From an uncultured Kangiellaceae bacterium (GTDB lineage Bacteria; Pseudomonadota; Gammaproteobacteria; Enterobacterales; Kangiellaceae), in the NCBI GenBank assembly GCA_905479925.1, contig CAJQOL010000027.1, positions 1-46,164 on the forward strand: a DNA stretch of 46,164 bases. Reading direction: 5' to 3'. Below are positions 1 through 9,349 of the stretch, in pieces (position 1 is the stretch's first letter; every line of letters begins with the position of its first letter). The position numbers and the translations under genes are program-made. Under the pieces are notes generated by a model, which did no database searches, was not told the DNA's origin, and saw only the letters and a list, made by a program, of their open reading frames with translations.

Positions 1-48
1 CAAGCTAACTGCCAGCAGCGTCACAATAAGTTTACGTATGCAAATCAT
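1..48 (-). CDS. pqiC: PqiC N-terminus, partial (cut by window edge)
   Basis: An ATG at 48-46 opens a frame that runs off the window edge after 16 codons, reading MICIRKLIVTLLAVSL, which is a basic start followed by a hydrophobic stretch as in a signal peptide. The ATG overlaps the TGA of pqiB (ATGA), the usual sign of translational coupling. In Enterobacteria and many other Proteobacteria pqiB is followed by pqiC (ymbA), an outer-membrane lipoprotein of the PqiABC lipid-transport system. Position, overlap and signal sequence fit that; the lipobox and mature protein lie outside the window, so identity rests on context. Confidence 0.7.
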   Translation of the reverse strand, partial: MICIRKLIVTLLAVSL

Positions 49-1697
49 GGTTTTGATCCTTTTGGTTCAATGTCTTTCTTTTTACCACTATTAAAAATCA
101 AACTGTTTGGTTTTTGGTTTAGCTGGGTCAATAAAGGCTCAAGCTCAGCTAGCGCTTTTTTCATTGTATTGAGGGTCGCTTCTAATTCTCTATGAGTCGT
201 TGAACCGCTGGAGAAGTCATTGGTTAATTGCTGGATACTCGCTAAAGAGCTATTGACCGTTTCTATTAGCTTATTTTGTTCTGCTTGTTGCAATAGATTT
301 GTTAAAGCTTCGGATGATTCTTCGAAATCCTTAAGAGTCTTGGTCATTTGCTTTAAGCTTTCATCAGCGCTAGTAACAACATTCTCAACTGGCATTTTGT
401 TGACTTTGTCGAGTAGCTTGCTGACCTGAGTAACAATCTGTGCGAACTGGCTATCAAAGGTTGGTATGACCATATATTCACTGAAGGTCTGTAGTTCGGC
501 AACTGGCGTTTCTGCGTATTCTAGTTCAATATATTTACTACCAGTTAGTAGGTTTCCATTCGCTAAACCGCCTTGTAATCCTTTTAACAATAATTTTTTA
601 AGCTCTTCTCTTGCGACCGGTAAAGCGTCTGCGTCATCACCAAATCCAATCCGCGCCGGTTCGATACTAATCATTACCGGTATCAGACTATCCTGGTTAA
701 GAATTCTCGTTATCTCATCATATTCTGCATCAGTTCGAGTGACCGTGCCAACTCTGATGCCCTTGTACTCGACCGGTGCACCCGGTGTAAGACCTATTAT
801 TGAGTTTTTAAATAAGAGAATGAGTTGCATCGAGTGGGTGAATCGGTTTTCATAGATAGCATCGCGATTTGGAAAAACGTTAAAGAACTCGCGTTCGGTT
901 ACTCGCTCTCCACGTACCATATCTTTAGGCACGTCAAAAGTAACGCCTCCTGCAATCATTGTCTCAAGGGTACCAGATTGTACTCGAATGCCGTCGGCAG
1001 AAAGTTCAACCTCTACCCCGCTTACTTCCCAAAATTTAGTATTGGTGGTAATTAAACTGTCGTAGGGGCTATCGATAAAAGCGTTGTAATAAACCACTCT
1101 TTCTTGGGTGTTAAAATGTACGTACTCGATCCGACCGACTTCAATACCATGAAACAGGATGCTATCGCCGACGTCGAGAGCCTTATAGCTGCCACCTATC
1201 AAAGTAATATGCAGACCAGGTGTCCCTGCTGGTGTAACCGGTTCATTTTCCAGTCCAACAAATTCGTCTTTCTCCTGGTCCGAACTACCAGGAGCTAACT
1301 CGATATAAGCGCCAGATAACAGTGTACTTAAGCCTGAAACACCGCCCTTTCCAATTTTAGGTCTCACAACCCAAAACTGGGTATCACTGTTAAGAAGGTG
1401 CACACTATTATTCTGAATGCGCGCAGTCACAATCACGCCATCGTCTGATGCACTTAACGCTAGAGACTCAACGGTTCCGACCTCTACATTTTTAATTTTT
1501 ATTTTCGTTTTACCGGCCTCAATACCATCACCGGTTTCAAAACTAATTTGTATCTGTGGACCTTGGTTACTAATGTGAAAATATAGCATCCACCCACCTA
1601 TAAGTGCCGCAATAATCGGCACCAGCCAAATTTTGGATAAGGTTTTAATCGGCTCTATTTCAGCCGCTGTAACTTCTGGTTCTAAATCCGTGGTCAT
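45..1697 (-). CDS. pqiB: PqiB, MCE-domain intermembrane transport protein
   Basis: 550 residues, close to the length of E. coli PqiB. After a short cytoplasmic N-terminus there is one membrane helix (about residues 22-40, IWLVPIIAALIGGWMLYF). Three MCE/MlaD domains follow, each opening with a recognisable motif: GDGIEAGKTKIKIKNVEVGT near 56, a second around 166 (GGSYKALDVGDSILFHGIEVG) and a third around 295 (LTPGAPVEYKGIRVGTV). The last 120 residues are helix-rich, as expected of the segment that forms the PqiB needle. Known role of the family: a hexameric tunnel spanning the periplasm for phospholipid movement between the two membranes. It lies 70 bp after pqiA and overlaps pqiC, so the three are probably one transcript. 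Confidence 0.93.
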   Translation of the reverse strand: MTTDLEPEVTAAEIEPIKTLSKIWLVPIIAALIGGWMLYFHISNQGPQIQISFETGDGIEAGKTKIKIKNVEVGTVESLALSASDDGVIVTARIQNNSVHLLNSDTQFWVVRPKIGKGGVSGLSTLLSGAYIELAPGSSDQEKDEFVGLENEPVTPAGTPGLHITLIGGSYKALDVGDSILFHGIEVGRIEYVHFNTQERVVYYNAFIDSPYDSLITTNTKFWEVSGVEVELSADGIRVQSGTLETMIAGGVTFDVPKDMVRGERVTEREFFNVFPNRDAIYENRFTHSMQLILLFKNSIIGLTPGAPVEYKGIRVGTVTRTDAEYDEITRILNQDSLIPVMISIEPARIGFGDDADALPVAREELKKLLLKGLQGGLANGNLLTGSKYIELEYAETPVAELQTFSEYMVIPTFDSQFAQIVTQVSKLLDKVNKMPVENVVTSADESLKQMTKTLKDFEESSEALTNLLQQAEQNKLIETVNSSLASIQQLTNDFSSGSTTHRELEATLNTMKKALAELEPLLTQLNQKPNSLIFNSGKKKDIEPKGSKP

Positions 1698-1767
1698 TTG
1701 ACTTTTCTCATCTACTAATGAAATCGCTGATTACCCAGCAATGGTTCATATTCAGCGATTGTTTAAT

Positions 1768-3012
1768 TCACTCAGACTCTTCATCCCATATTAGCCGAGG
1801 ATCAAAACTAATAGCGGCCAATACAGTGACGATTACCATTAAGGCAAAGGCTAACGCGCCCGCGCCCGGATATATGCTCATAATATTACCTAGCTTAATC
1901 AAAGCTACCAGTATTGCAACAACAAATACGTCAACCATAGACCAGCGACCAACAAGTTCAGTCCACCGATATAACTTGGCTTTCTGGTACTTAGATGTTT
2001 TTGTGGTGCCTTGAGCGGTTAAGCAAAGTAAGCCTAGAGCTACAATTTTTCCGACCGGCACTAGAACACTGGCAATAAAAATGATCAATGCTATCGGATA
2101 CGAGCCGTGTTGCCAAAGGACAATTACACCTCCCAATATGGTATTAGCCGTTTCTTCTCCTAAAAAATTGGTTCGCATTATCGGTAAAAAATTGGCAGGA
2201 AGGTACAATATAATTGATGTAATCAAAAGTGCCCAAGTTGTTTGAATACTATTCTTATTGCGTTTGTGCAGAACCGAGTCGCAACTGACGCAGCGCCCCT
2301 TATCTTTTTCATTAATGGTAAGGCATACATGACAACCGAGATGCTCCAGATTAATACTATGTCTTTTTCCTCTGAACCCTAACCTCTGTTTGAGTGTAGA
2401 CCATGCCTGGTGTTGATCGGTATGAACGATAGCCGCTGACATCGATAGTATGAACAATACGAATGACCAAAAAGATAAACCAAGCTCAACCTCTGCTAAT
2501 GAGGCAATCTTAATAAAGCTCACAAGTATTCCGATAAGAAATATTTCCGCCATGCTCCAATGCTTAAGAAAGCCAATTAGTTTTAAACTGCTCTGGGTTC
2601 CGCGAAGTGGTCTAACTAAGCTTAGTGATAGATAGGAGTAGAAAATGCTAAGCAAATAAGCTAGCGGGAATGCAACAGTAACAAAAAATAATACGACGGC
2701 GAGGCTTATATAACCTTCGTCAACCATGACACTAATACTTTGTATTAAGGTTACCGCTCTTTCCTGACCTTGAGCACTAAAGGTTAAGAATGGGAACAAG
2801 AATGATAGAAACAAGAAAATGAGAGAACTAAAGCTGAAAGCAACGACTCTTTGGTAAGCGTTAATATGCTTTGCCGTCAGCATATAGCCGCAACGTGGGC
2901 AACAGGCCTTGCTGCCTTCTTGAAATTGGCTTAATTCAACTAATAAATCGCACTCGTGACAGGCGAGTTGATCGTAATTCGGCTTTGGTTGAATTTGGGG
3001 AGAAGATTCCAT
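1768..3012 (-). CDS. pqiA: PqiA, paraquat-inducible inner-membrane protein A
   Basis: 414 residues, matching PqiA length (about 417 in E. coli). It has two copies of the PqiA unit. Each begins with a zinc-ribbon-like cysteine pair set (first CHEC...CCPRCGY near residues 18-42, second CHVC...CVSC near 228-244) followed by a bundle of about four membrane helices. Family knowledge: PqiA is the inner-membrane partner of PqiB in lipid transport and envelope-stress tolerance. The ATG at 3012 is preceded directly by CGGAA, which is too close to be a good ribosome site, but no better start is seen. Upstream 60 bp is the small DUF3185 gene on the same strand, downstream is pqiB. Confidence 0.93.
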   Translation of the reverse strand: MESSPQIQPKPNYDQLACHECDLLVELSQFQEGSKACCPRCGYMLTAKHINAYQRVVAFSFSSLIFLFLSFLFPFLTFSAQGQERAVTLIQSISVMVDEGYISLAVVLFFVTVAFPLAYLLSIFYSYLSLSLVRPLRGTQSSLKLIGFLKHWSMAEIFLIGILVSFIKIASLAEVELGLSFWSFVLFILSMSAAIVHTDQHQAWSTLKQRLGFRGKRHSINLEHLGCHVCLTINEKDKGRCVSCDSVLHKRNKNSIQTTWALLITSIILYLPANFLPIMRTNFLGEETANTILGGVIVLWQHGSYPIALIIFIASVLVPVGKIVALGLLCLTAQGTTKTSKYQKAKLYRWTELVGRWSMVDVFVVAILVALIKLGNIMSIYPGAGALAFALMVIVTVLAAISFDPRLIWDEESE

Positions 3013-3072
3013 TTCCGCGTTTATTAAATTGTTTTTGAAGTGTTTATTAAGCTAGCCACTGCAATAGTATCG

Positions 3073-3270
3073 CTATTTCTTAATCATTAAAGTACCGACT
3101 ATAACGCTCGCTATGCCGCCAATTGCGGTCCACATAACTTTATCAGAGAATGATCCCGTTAAGGTTTTTGAAAGCTGAGAACCTAACGATTCTGACATTT
3201 GGTAACCCCAAAAAAGTAAAACGATACCTATGATAACAAGAGCAATTCCGATAATTTTCTTTTGGCTCAT
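3073..3270 (-). CDS. DUF3185 small membrane protein
   Basis: 65 residues with two predicted membrane helices (about 5-23 and 45-61) separated by a polar loop containing SESLGSQLSKTLTGSFSD. This pattern, with a start such as MSQKKIIGIALVIIGIVLL and a closing GGIASVIVGTLM, matches the DUF3185 family of proteobacterial two-helix proteins, whose function is unknown. A good ribosome site (GAGGTG) sits about 6 bases before the ATG. It precedes pqiA by 60 bp on the same strand, so it may be the first gene of the pqi transcript and be expressed with envelope-stress genes; that link is inference. Confidence 0.8.
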   Translation of the reverse strand: MSQKKIIGIALVIIGIVLLFWGYQMSESLGSQLSKTLTGSFSDKVMWTAIGGIASVIVGTLMIKK

Positions 3271-3446
3271 AATTACACCTCAACTGGGTCAGTATCGTTA
3301 TTTAGGCACTATTTAGATTTAACTGAACCATCATATCAGATAGCTCGTCACTCGAATATTAACACGATTGAATTGTGGAGTGAGGAATTACAAAAAACAA
3401 TGGGGTAAAAATTTTGGTTTAGAGGAAAGGTTTGGTTTCAAGGGGC

Positions 3447-4607
3447 TTAGAAACCAGACCAGCGAATGCCTATTGCCGCTTTACTGCGCTCATATGTATA
3501 AAATGGGTCGCTATTTTCAAAATTTCGATGCTCTAAATCAATATAGACCGCCAGATTGGTATCAAATAGTGTAGCTAGTATCCATTCATAGCCTAGTGAT
3601 GCGGTGAAGCCGTATTTCTCTTTGCCATCTTCTTCAATTGTTCCTACCACCTCGTCAAGCTGATTAATCAATGAGAACTTTGAATATTTAGCTCTTGTGG
3701 TTAGAAAGTGGTAATCGCCTAATTGATGGATTGCATTAATCGATAGATAACCGCTTGTTGCGTTGTAATAACCAGTGCTGGTATCTCTGCGCTCTTCATA
3801 GTTAAAAGTGTATTTCCAACGAATACTATTACTTGGGCGGTATACGTAACCAAGGTTAAAAGTTGAATAGTTAAACACTAAATCAGTATTTGCCACTAGC
3901 AGTCCGTCAAGATCTCTTGCTCTTCGGTCGTCGTACTGACGCTGCTTGAATCGCCCTTCAAGAAAAAAACGACCCAAATCCGTCGATTGATATTCCATCG
4001 TCATATCAAACCGTTGTTGACCGTAATCGAGGTTGCTCAAGCCTGCGACGTCCAAAGTTTCATAGGTCTTTTCTCTTTGTTGATAATCAACAATATATTT
4101 TAGGAAGCGGTAAGGTTTATAGGCTAATTGAGCGGCGTAGTTTAGTTGGGTGGAATCATAGCGGTCGGCAATTGATTGACCGTTAAACGTAGCAACTAAC
4201 CCCGTGACACGACTAACATAAGTTCTATCCGTGGTGCGCTGACCTACGGAGAACTTATAGTCGAATTTTCTTTTAAACACTTTGAAGTCGTGCTTTACAG
4301 CAAGGCTCGCGGAAGTGGTAAATTTGTCTGCTCGATCGTCGTCAAAATAGACGGTTTTATTCGCTTTTGCGTAGAAATATAGGGTATGTTCGTAATTAGT
4401 TCTAACCTTAAACTCGCCCTCAGCATAGTTTTGCAGTTGTGGGCTCAACTCCGAAGATAAACTATGGGGATTATTGTCAGAACCGTATACAACCGTAGCA
4501 TTAACGTCATTTTCATTGGAGGCCAGAACTTCAAAAGGCAACGTTAATCCCGCGACTGCTAGGCATACTAAACTGGCAATAGGGATGAATTGATTTGTTT
4601 TGACCAC
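3447..4607 (-). CDS. Putative outer-membrane beta-barrel protein, family unknown
   Basis: 386 residues, starting with GTG at 4607 behind AAAGG spaced 7 bases. A signal peptide is visible (about 1-29, ending FEVLASNEN). The mature part is made almost entirely of alternating polar/aromatic strands rich in Tyr, Arg and Asp (for example KTVYFDDDRADKF, RFFLEGRFKQRQYDDRRARD) with short turns, and the chain ends in a final strand with terminal Phe (IGIRWSGF), the classic recognition signal for outer-membrane assembly. I count enough strand pairs for roughly 14-18 strands. I do not recognise the family. It follows the TPR gene by about 80 bp on the same strand, so it may be the outer-membrane partner of the upstream membrane/ATP-grasp system. 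Confidence 0.75.
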   Translation of the reverse strand: MVKTNQFIPIASLVCLAVAGLTLPFEVLASNENDVNATVVYGSDNNPHSLSSELSPQLQNYAEGEFKVRTNYEHTLYFYAKANKTVYFDDDRADKFTTSASLAVKHDFKVFKRKFDYKFSVGQRTTDRTYVSRVTGLVATFNGQSIADRYDSTQLNYAAQLAYKPYRFLKYIVDYQQREKTYETLDVAGLSNLDYGQQRFDMTMEYQSTDLGRFFLEGRFKQRQYDDRRARDLDGLLVANTDLVFNYSTFNLGYVYRPSNSIRWKYTFNYEERRDTSTGYYNATSGYLSINAIHQLGDYHFLTTRAKYSKFSLINQLDEVVGTIEEDGKEKYGFTASLGYEWILATLFDTNLAVYIDLEHRNFENSDPFYTYERSKAAIGIRWSGF

Positions 4608-4686
4608 GTTTTACCTTTTTACATTGATACTTCGGCGCAATAATCCGCTGCTCATTGAGCATTTTAGTATATAGCTAGTGACTAGA

Positions 4687-6726
4687 CTAATTATTAACCA
4701 TCGTTTGTTGATAATCTAACGCCGGCTGATAATCTGGAGCTAGTTTTAACAACAATTGTAGCGCCTCTTGGCACTTTTCTAATTGACCTAATTCACAAAA
4801 CACACGAGCTAACAGCAATCTTGGGGCCTTGCTACTCGCATTTGAAGCAATATAACGCTCTAACATCAACTGAGCCTCCAGGTACGATTGCTCTGCAAAA
4901 TACAATTTAGCCAACTGGTATTCTGCGTCAGAGTAGCTTGCTCGCTGGTTATATAGTGCCTGAAAAACTGTTATAGCGCGCTCTGTATGTCCAGCTTGTT
5001 GATTATAGCTAGCTAAACGGTAGTACGCCCGAAAATAATTGGGATCATTAGCGACAAGCGCCTCTAGCAGGTCAATCGCTTTTTGTTGTTGTTGGCTTTT
5101 CCAAGCGATTTCCGCTCTTAGTAACTCAAATCTCGATCGACTTCTTGCTGACATCTGCTCGTTTTGCGCCAGAGCTAGGGTGATGTGTTTTTCAGCCTTA
5201 TCGAGAAACTGAGCATCCAACGCATATTTAGCAGTCTGATACTGAAGTATCGCATTGTTGACAAAACGCTCAGTCATACTAGTAATTAGGTTATAAGCAG
5301 CAACCGAATCTTTACGCGAATGTAGGTATTCCGCTAGAAAAAGCTGCCCTAATCCATAGAAAACCGAAGTTTCATTAATTTTGGTTCTATACAGTCGAGC
5401 ATTTTTTGGCTTATTTAGCTTTAAATAATTTAGCGAAACGAGCAAATAATCGAGATCGTTATCTCTACTCTTCTTTAACAGCGTTCTTGATAATTCTAGG
5501 CTATTTCGCCATTCATCATCTAAATGTAAGTTCAATGCCTGCAGTTGCACGGTTTGGCTTTTGCGTTTCGCCAGCTTTTCAGCCAGTTTTAGTTGTTTGC
5601 GACTGTTAATTGGCTTTGCATTTTGCGAGTAACAAAAGGCCAACAAATAACGAATCTCGAAGTCATTTCTGGCTAATTTTTTAGCTATCTTTAATTGCGT
5701 GATCGCTTGTTCTATTTTCAATTGTCTTATTAAAAATAAGGCGTAACTGTGCCTAAGCTTTGGATTATTTTTTTCTAATGCAATCGCTTGCTCGAATCGT
5801 GTGGTTGTCAGCGATAGTTGTGTAAATTGGAGCGAAGAGACATTAGCTAATGCAATCCAAAGTGAAGATTTATTAGGCCGGTACTCAATTGCTTTTTGAT
5901 AGTTTTCGATGGCTTGCTTTAGCTTGCCTAGTTTGTGCTGTGACCTTGCAGCTCCGGCAAAGGCTTTTGATTTCCGCTCTCCACCTAGCTTGGGAATAAT
6001 TCGCTTGTATAGGGCTTCCGCTTCATCAAACGCTTCCTGTTTTATCAATAGACCCCCTAAATTTAATGTGGCCGCTTGATGGTTAGGTTCTACTTTGAGG
6101 AGGTATATATAGGCTGCTGTTGCCGCCTGAAGATCTTTTTGTTTGGCAAGACTGAACGCGTAGTTAAACTGAACTTTCAATTCTACTCGCTGTAAAGCAG
6201 TCAATTCTCCAAGTACGTTTGAAACTCTACTAAAGAGTTTCTCCTTGAACATAGTTTGTAATGCTAGCTTTAAACTGTCGTCAATATCGTCTAAAGATAA
6301 TTTAGACCGCTTCAAAAAAGCCAATAAATTATGGCTAATCTCTTTTGCTAGTCGAGTACCTTCTTCGTCTTTCGTAAAGGGATTTTCTCCGACCGTTAGT
6401 AAACGGTATATTTCTTTTGCAGTTGCGATGACGATATCACTATTGACTTCTTCCGTCTGAGCTTGTGACTCGGCCTCGTCGTCACTTTCCAAATTTGATA
6501 CGCCAATCACCAACGTGGAAGGGGCATATTCCGCAAGTCTTGCTTCAATAATTGTGATTACAAAAATAACAATGACAAAACCTAATGTGATCGGAATTCC
6601 ATTCGGTAGTTTTCTCATAGCCATAGTGATGTTGGCTGAGATTTGTGGATCGTTGATTTGCTGTTCAGTTTTGTCGGTAGCCTTAGGCCTTTGTTTAGTA
6701 CTTGTTAAGCGCTTATTGAGAGACAT
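4687..6726 (-). CDS. Membrane-anchored TPR-repeat protein
   Basis: About 679 residues from the chosen start. An ATG at 6753 is also in frame, but the ATG at 6726 has a strong ribosome site (AAGGGGGA about 8 bases upstream) and gives MSLNKRLTST. A cytoplasmic basic segment is followed by one membrane helix (about residues 43-61, ITLGFVIVIFVITIIEA), placing the rest in the periplasm. From about residue 180 to the end the sequence is a chain of tetratricopeptide repeats (for example AYIYLLKVEPNHQAATLNLG, AIENYQKAIEYRPNKSSLWI, and the last ending LLLKLAPDYQPALDYQ). No catalytic domain is seen. It overlaps the end of the ATP-grasp fusion gene by 14 bases, implying coupled translation and a role as scaffold or partner of that protein. 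Specific function unknown. Confidence 0.85.
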   Translation of the reverse strand: MSLNKRLTSTKQRPKATDKTEQQINDPQISANITMAMRKLPNGIPITLGFVIVIFVITIIEARLAEYAPSTLVIGVSNLESDDEAESQAQTEEVNSDIVIATAKEIYRLLTVGENPFTKDEEGTRLAKEISHNLLAFLKRSKLSLDDIDDSLKLALQTMFKEKLFSRVSNVLGELTALQRVELKVQFNYAFSLAKQKDLQAATAAYIYLLKVEPNHQAATLNLGGLLIKQEAFDEAEALYKRIIPKLGGERKSKAFAGAARSQHKLGKLKQAIENYQKAIEYRPNKSSLWIALANVSSLQFTQLSLTTTRFEQAIALEKNNPKLRHSYALFLIRQLKIEQAITQLKIAKKLARNDFEIRYLLAFCYSQNAKPINSRKQLKLAEKLAKRKSQTVQLQALNLHLDDEWRNSLELSRTLLKKSRDNDLDYLLVSLNYLKLNKPKNARLYRTKINETSVFYGLGQLFLAEYLHSRKDSVAAYNLITSMTERFVNNAILQYQTAKYALDAQFLDKAEKHITLALAQNEQMSARSRSRFELLRAEIAWKSQQQQKAIDLLEALVANDPNYFRAYYRLASYNQQAGHTERAITVFQALYNQRASYSDAEYQLAKLYFAEQSYLEAQLMLERYIASNASSKAPRLLLARVFCELGQLEKCQEALQLLLKLAPDYQPALDYQQTMVNN

Positions 6727-9202
6727 TACGATACATCCCCCTTCCCCTAACATTTTGAATTTCTATGCCTGGACGACCATTAACTTCTAAGACTAACGGA
6801 CCAAGTTCTCTGTCGATACAAATATCGATGCCAGCATAGCCCAAAGGAATTGCTTTGTAGACCTGAATACTTAGCTCACAAATTTGCGTCCAGTACATCA
6901 ATTCAGTACCAATTAATAGCTGGTTATTGTCGGGGTGATGAGTGATTGGTTTACCATTTGTTGTCGCAGTAAGCATCTTGCCATTCGCAATCTCCAAGCC
7001 TATACCTATAGCTCCTTGATGCAAGTTAGCTTTGCCCGATGAGCGCTTTGTGGGTAATCTTAGCATGGCACTCACAATCGCCCCGTCTATTACAATAACG
7101 CGAATATCCGCTAAACCATAGTCGCATAACTTAATTAGGCTATCATGTTGCAAAATCAAAGGTTCAACATATGCTTTATCTTCTTGCCCGTGCTGAGCAA
7201 AACTTCCAGAAACGATTTCGGCAATATGCTGTCGAATATCGGTTAACGATAACAGGTTGCCGTCTACATCGTAGAACTTTCTATTAGCAACTTTTCGTAT
7301 AATCAGAATACCATTACCTTGACTGCCTTTGTTCGGTTTTAATGCGAAACCTGCAGGAAAAGACTCAAAGTCTGTGAAAGAGATTCTATTGACTTCTGAC
7401 ATGTTATTAAACACCAATAGGGTTTTTGGCGTCGCTATGTTTGAGGTTTCTAAAACCTTTTTCGTCGCTAATTTATCTGCCGCTAGCAGCAATAGCGCGG
7501 GATCGTTTTTCGAGAGTACAAGTTCAATATTACGACTATTAATTCCCATGACGGGGTTGTCAGAATCAGAAAATATCCCTCTAAACCTAATCAGTTCGCT
7601 TATTCTTATTCCGGTCCACTGGCCGATAAAAATCTGAGCGGCAAGAACCAGAAAGAACGTTTCAGGGTAAAATGAAAATACCCCCTGCAATACAAACGAA
7701 CCAAGTAGGAAATAGCAACTGGCGATCGCGAAGATGCTTCCGCCACTCTGTATAAATAATTCTTGCCAATCTCCTTCCTCGGAAATTTTGTGAATTTTCT
7801 CGGCAACAAAACTGATAATTATGATGGGGAAAAGAGCCAACATCCCAAACTCAAATCGGTGCTCCTGTTTCAATAAAAATAACCCCAATATAAAAAATAA
7901 AGTATTAACCGTAATAATTGCTGCTAGTCTTGGAATTTTTAGTAGTTTAAGTTTATGAAGATAATGATGGGATATAAGGCTAGTGATTAAAATAAACGTA
8001 AAAGCGACTAATCCGTAGAATAGTCCTGTAAAAATGCTAGCGCCTGCTACTAGCATTGGCAGAAATATACCAAACGTTTTAATACCGACAACATTTCTAA
8101 AAAATGTAATCAATAACGTACAGAGTGGAAACAACAAAATTAAGCCAATAGCCTTCGGTTGAACACCTATCGACAACAATATCGATGTAATATCTATTGT
8201 TAGTTTATCTGGAATGTCTTGATTAGAACTGGCTCTCTCGTTGTTACCTGTGTCATCCTTATCTCCAATATAGTTACCACTTTCATTTTGATGAAGGTAA
8301 AGGGCTGGTGCAATAATTTCTTCGCGACTACTAAATAAATAATCAAAATTGATATCAACACTGCGCTTAAAAAGACTATGGTCACCTCTATAGAGTTCTA
8401 GATAGTTTTGCGGAAGGCTCGCGAAATGGCCATTAGTTGGGTCAAATGGTATCCACTGATTTTGAATGTAAAGCTCTACCCATTGGTGTGAAGTCTTTTT
8501 CGTTTTTCCATTCATAATAACGCCACCCACTAGCCTAGCAGGTATGTTGTTTTTGCGAGCGAGCGCGATAAACAATCGGCTTTTCCCATTGCAACTTGCA
8601 GCGCGTAAGCGTAATGCAGTTAAAGCATCGGTCATTCCTTTAAAAGGCATAGTCTTGAGTTGATTATAGGTATAACCGTATATTGTTCTAACCGTGGCTA
8701 ACAGACTGCTGTCGGAGGGGTGAATTTGCTGCCATAGCTCAGATACATCTGGGTGGTCTACCTGAATATTCTTTGTCTTCATCAAGAACTGGGAAAGCGT
8801 ATTACCGTAATTGTCTGGTATTGCTACCACCGGATCTATCGTATATTGAAGGCCTTGTGTTAGCAGTGTGTACCGATAGGCAATTTGCCCAGCGGAATGT
8901 TCGCCAACCCAGTTGGCGACCATGCCTTCGGCTGACTCGTTGACAGTAAAATCTAACCCGTTTGAAAGAATCTGTTCATTAAGAATTATCTGTCTTTCAT
9001 CATGTTGAGGGAGAAAGGTCGTGATTGAAACTTCTTGGTTTTTCTCAAACGTCATCACGAGATTAAAATGATAAAGGAGTTTGGGTTTGAGCTGGTTGGC
9101 AACTTCTTCGAGTGGTGGTACGCGAACGATTAGAATAATAAGAAACAATAAGGCGAACACTTTGCTGCTGTGTCGGTTTAAACTTGTTAGACCTAGCTTC
9201 AT
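6713..9202 (-). CDS. Transglutaminase-like / multi-TM / ATP-grasp fusion protein
   Basis: 829 residues, three parts. (1) After a signal-anchor helix (about 14-30), a periplasmic region ends in a transglutaminase-like core at about 190-260: SCNGKSRLFIALARKNNIPAR, then TSHQWVELY, then WIPFDPTNG. Cys204, His239 and Asp254 are in the places of the catalytic triad. (2) A block of about seven membrane helices, about 333-540, like the 7TM domain usually attached to an inactive transglutaminase (the UUP1/RloB type). (3) An ATP-grasp domain, about 550-829, beginning MGINSRNIE, with a glycine-rich loop KPNKGSQGNGI (622-632) and the metal-binding end DICIDRE...LEVNGRPGIEIQN (Asp792, Glu806, Asn808), resembling the alpha-L-glutamate-ligase-like RloA type. 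From family knowledge, RloB- and RloA-like proteins are usually adjacent separate genes; here they are one chain. Substrate is unknown. Followed with overlap by a TPR gene. Confidence 0.85.
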   Translation of the reverse strand: MKLGLTSLNRHSSKVFALLFLIILIVRVPPLEEVANQLKPKLLYHFNLVMTFEKNQEVSITTFLPQHDERQIILNEQILSNGLDFTVNESAEGMVANWVGEHSAGQIAYRYTLLTQGLQYTIDPVVAIPDNYGNTLSQFLMKTKNIQVDHPDVSELWQQIHPSDSSLLATVRTIYGYTYNQLKTMPFKGMTDALTALRLRAASCNGKSRLFIALARKNNIPARLVGGVIMNGKTKKTSHQWVELYIQNQWIPFDPTNGHFASLPQNYLELYRGDHSLFKRSVDINFDYLFSSREEIIAPALYLHQNESGNYIGDKDDTGNNERASSNQDIPDKLTIDITSILLSIGVQPKAIGLILLFPLCTLLITFFRNVVGIKTFGIFLPMLVAGASIFTGLFYGLVAFTFILITSLISHHYLHKLKLLKIPRLAAIITVNTLFFILGLFLLKQEHRFEFGMLALFPIIIISFVAEKIHKISEEGDWQELFIQSGGSIFAIASCYFLLGSFVLQGVFSFYPETFFLVLAAQIFIGQWTGIRISELIRFRGIFSDSDNPVMGINSRNIELVLSKNDPALLLLAADKLATKKVLETSNIATPKTLLVFNNMSEVNRISFTDFESFPAGFALKPNKGSQGNGILIIRKVANRKFYDVDGNLLSLTDIRQHIAEIVSGSFAQHGQEDKAYVEPLILQHDSLIKLCDYGLADIRVIVIDGAIVSAMLRLPTKRSSGKANLHQGAIGIGLEIANGKMLTATTNGKPITHHPDNNQLLIGTELMYWTQICELSIQVYKAIPLGYAGIDICIDRELGPLVLEVNGRPGIEIQNVRGRGMYRNVSQ

Positions 9203-9349
9203 TGTCGGCTGAATTACCTCAGGAGTGCGTCACAGAAAAAGATTAAATTAACGCCGCTTATAATACCTAAAAACTGATTCTTTGTGGTCATTACGGCTCT
9301 CTTTGTACAGAAGTCAGTATAACCAAAACACATCATGTATTTCGTGATG

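Noticed and set aside
30-45. TTACGTATGCAAATC resembles part of the TGCATACGTATGCA operator
   Set aside because: It lies inside the pqiC coding start, matches only one half well, and its genes are unrelated to starch use.
3431-3452. Inverted repeat GGTTTC/GAAACC at the end of the beta-barrel gene
   Set aside because: The stem is only 6 bp with a 10-base loop, overlaps the coding end and lacks a T run, so it is not a convincing terminator.
3368-3574. Plus-strand 68-codon frame opposite the end of the beta-barrel gene
   Set aside because: It overlaps the barrel gene in antisense, has no ribosome site and no recognisable motif.
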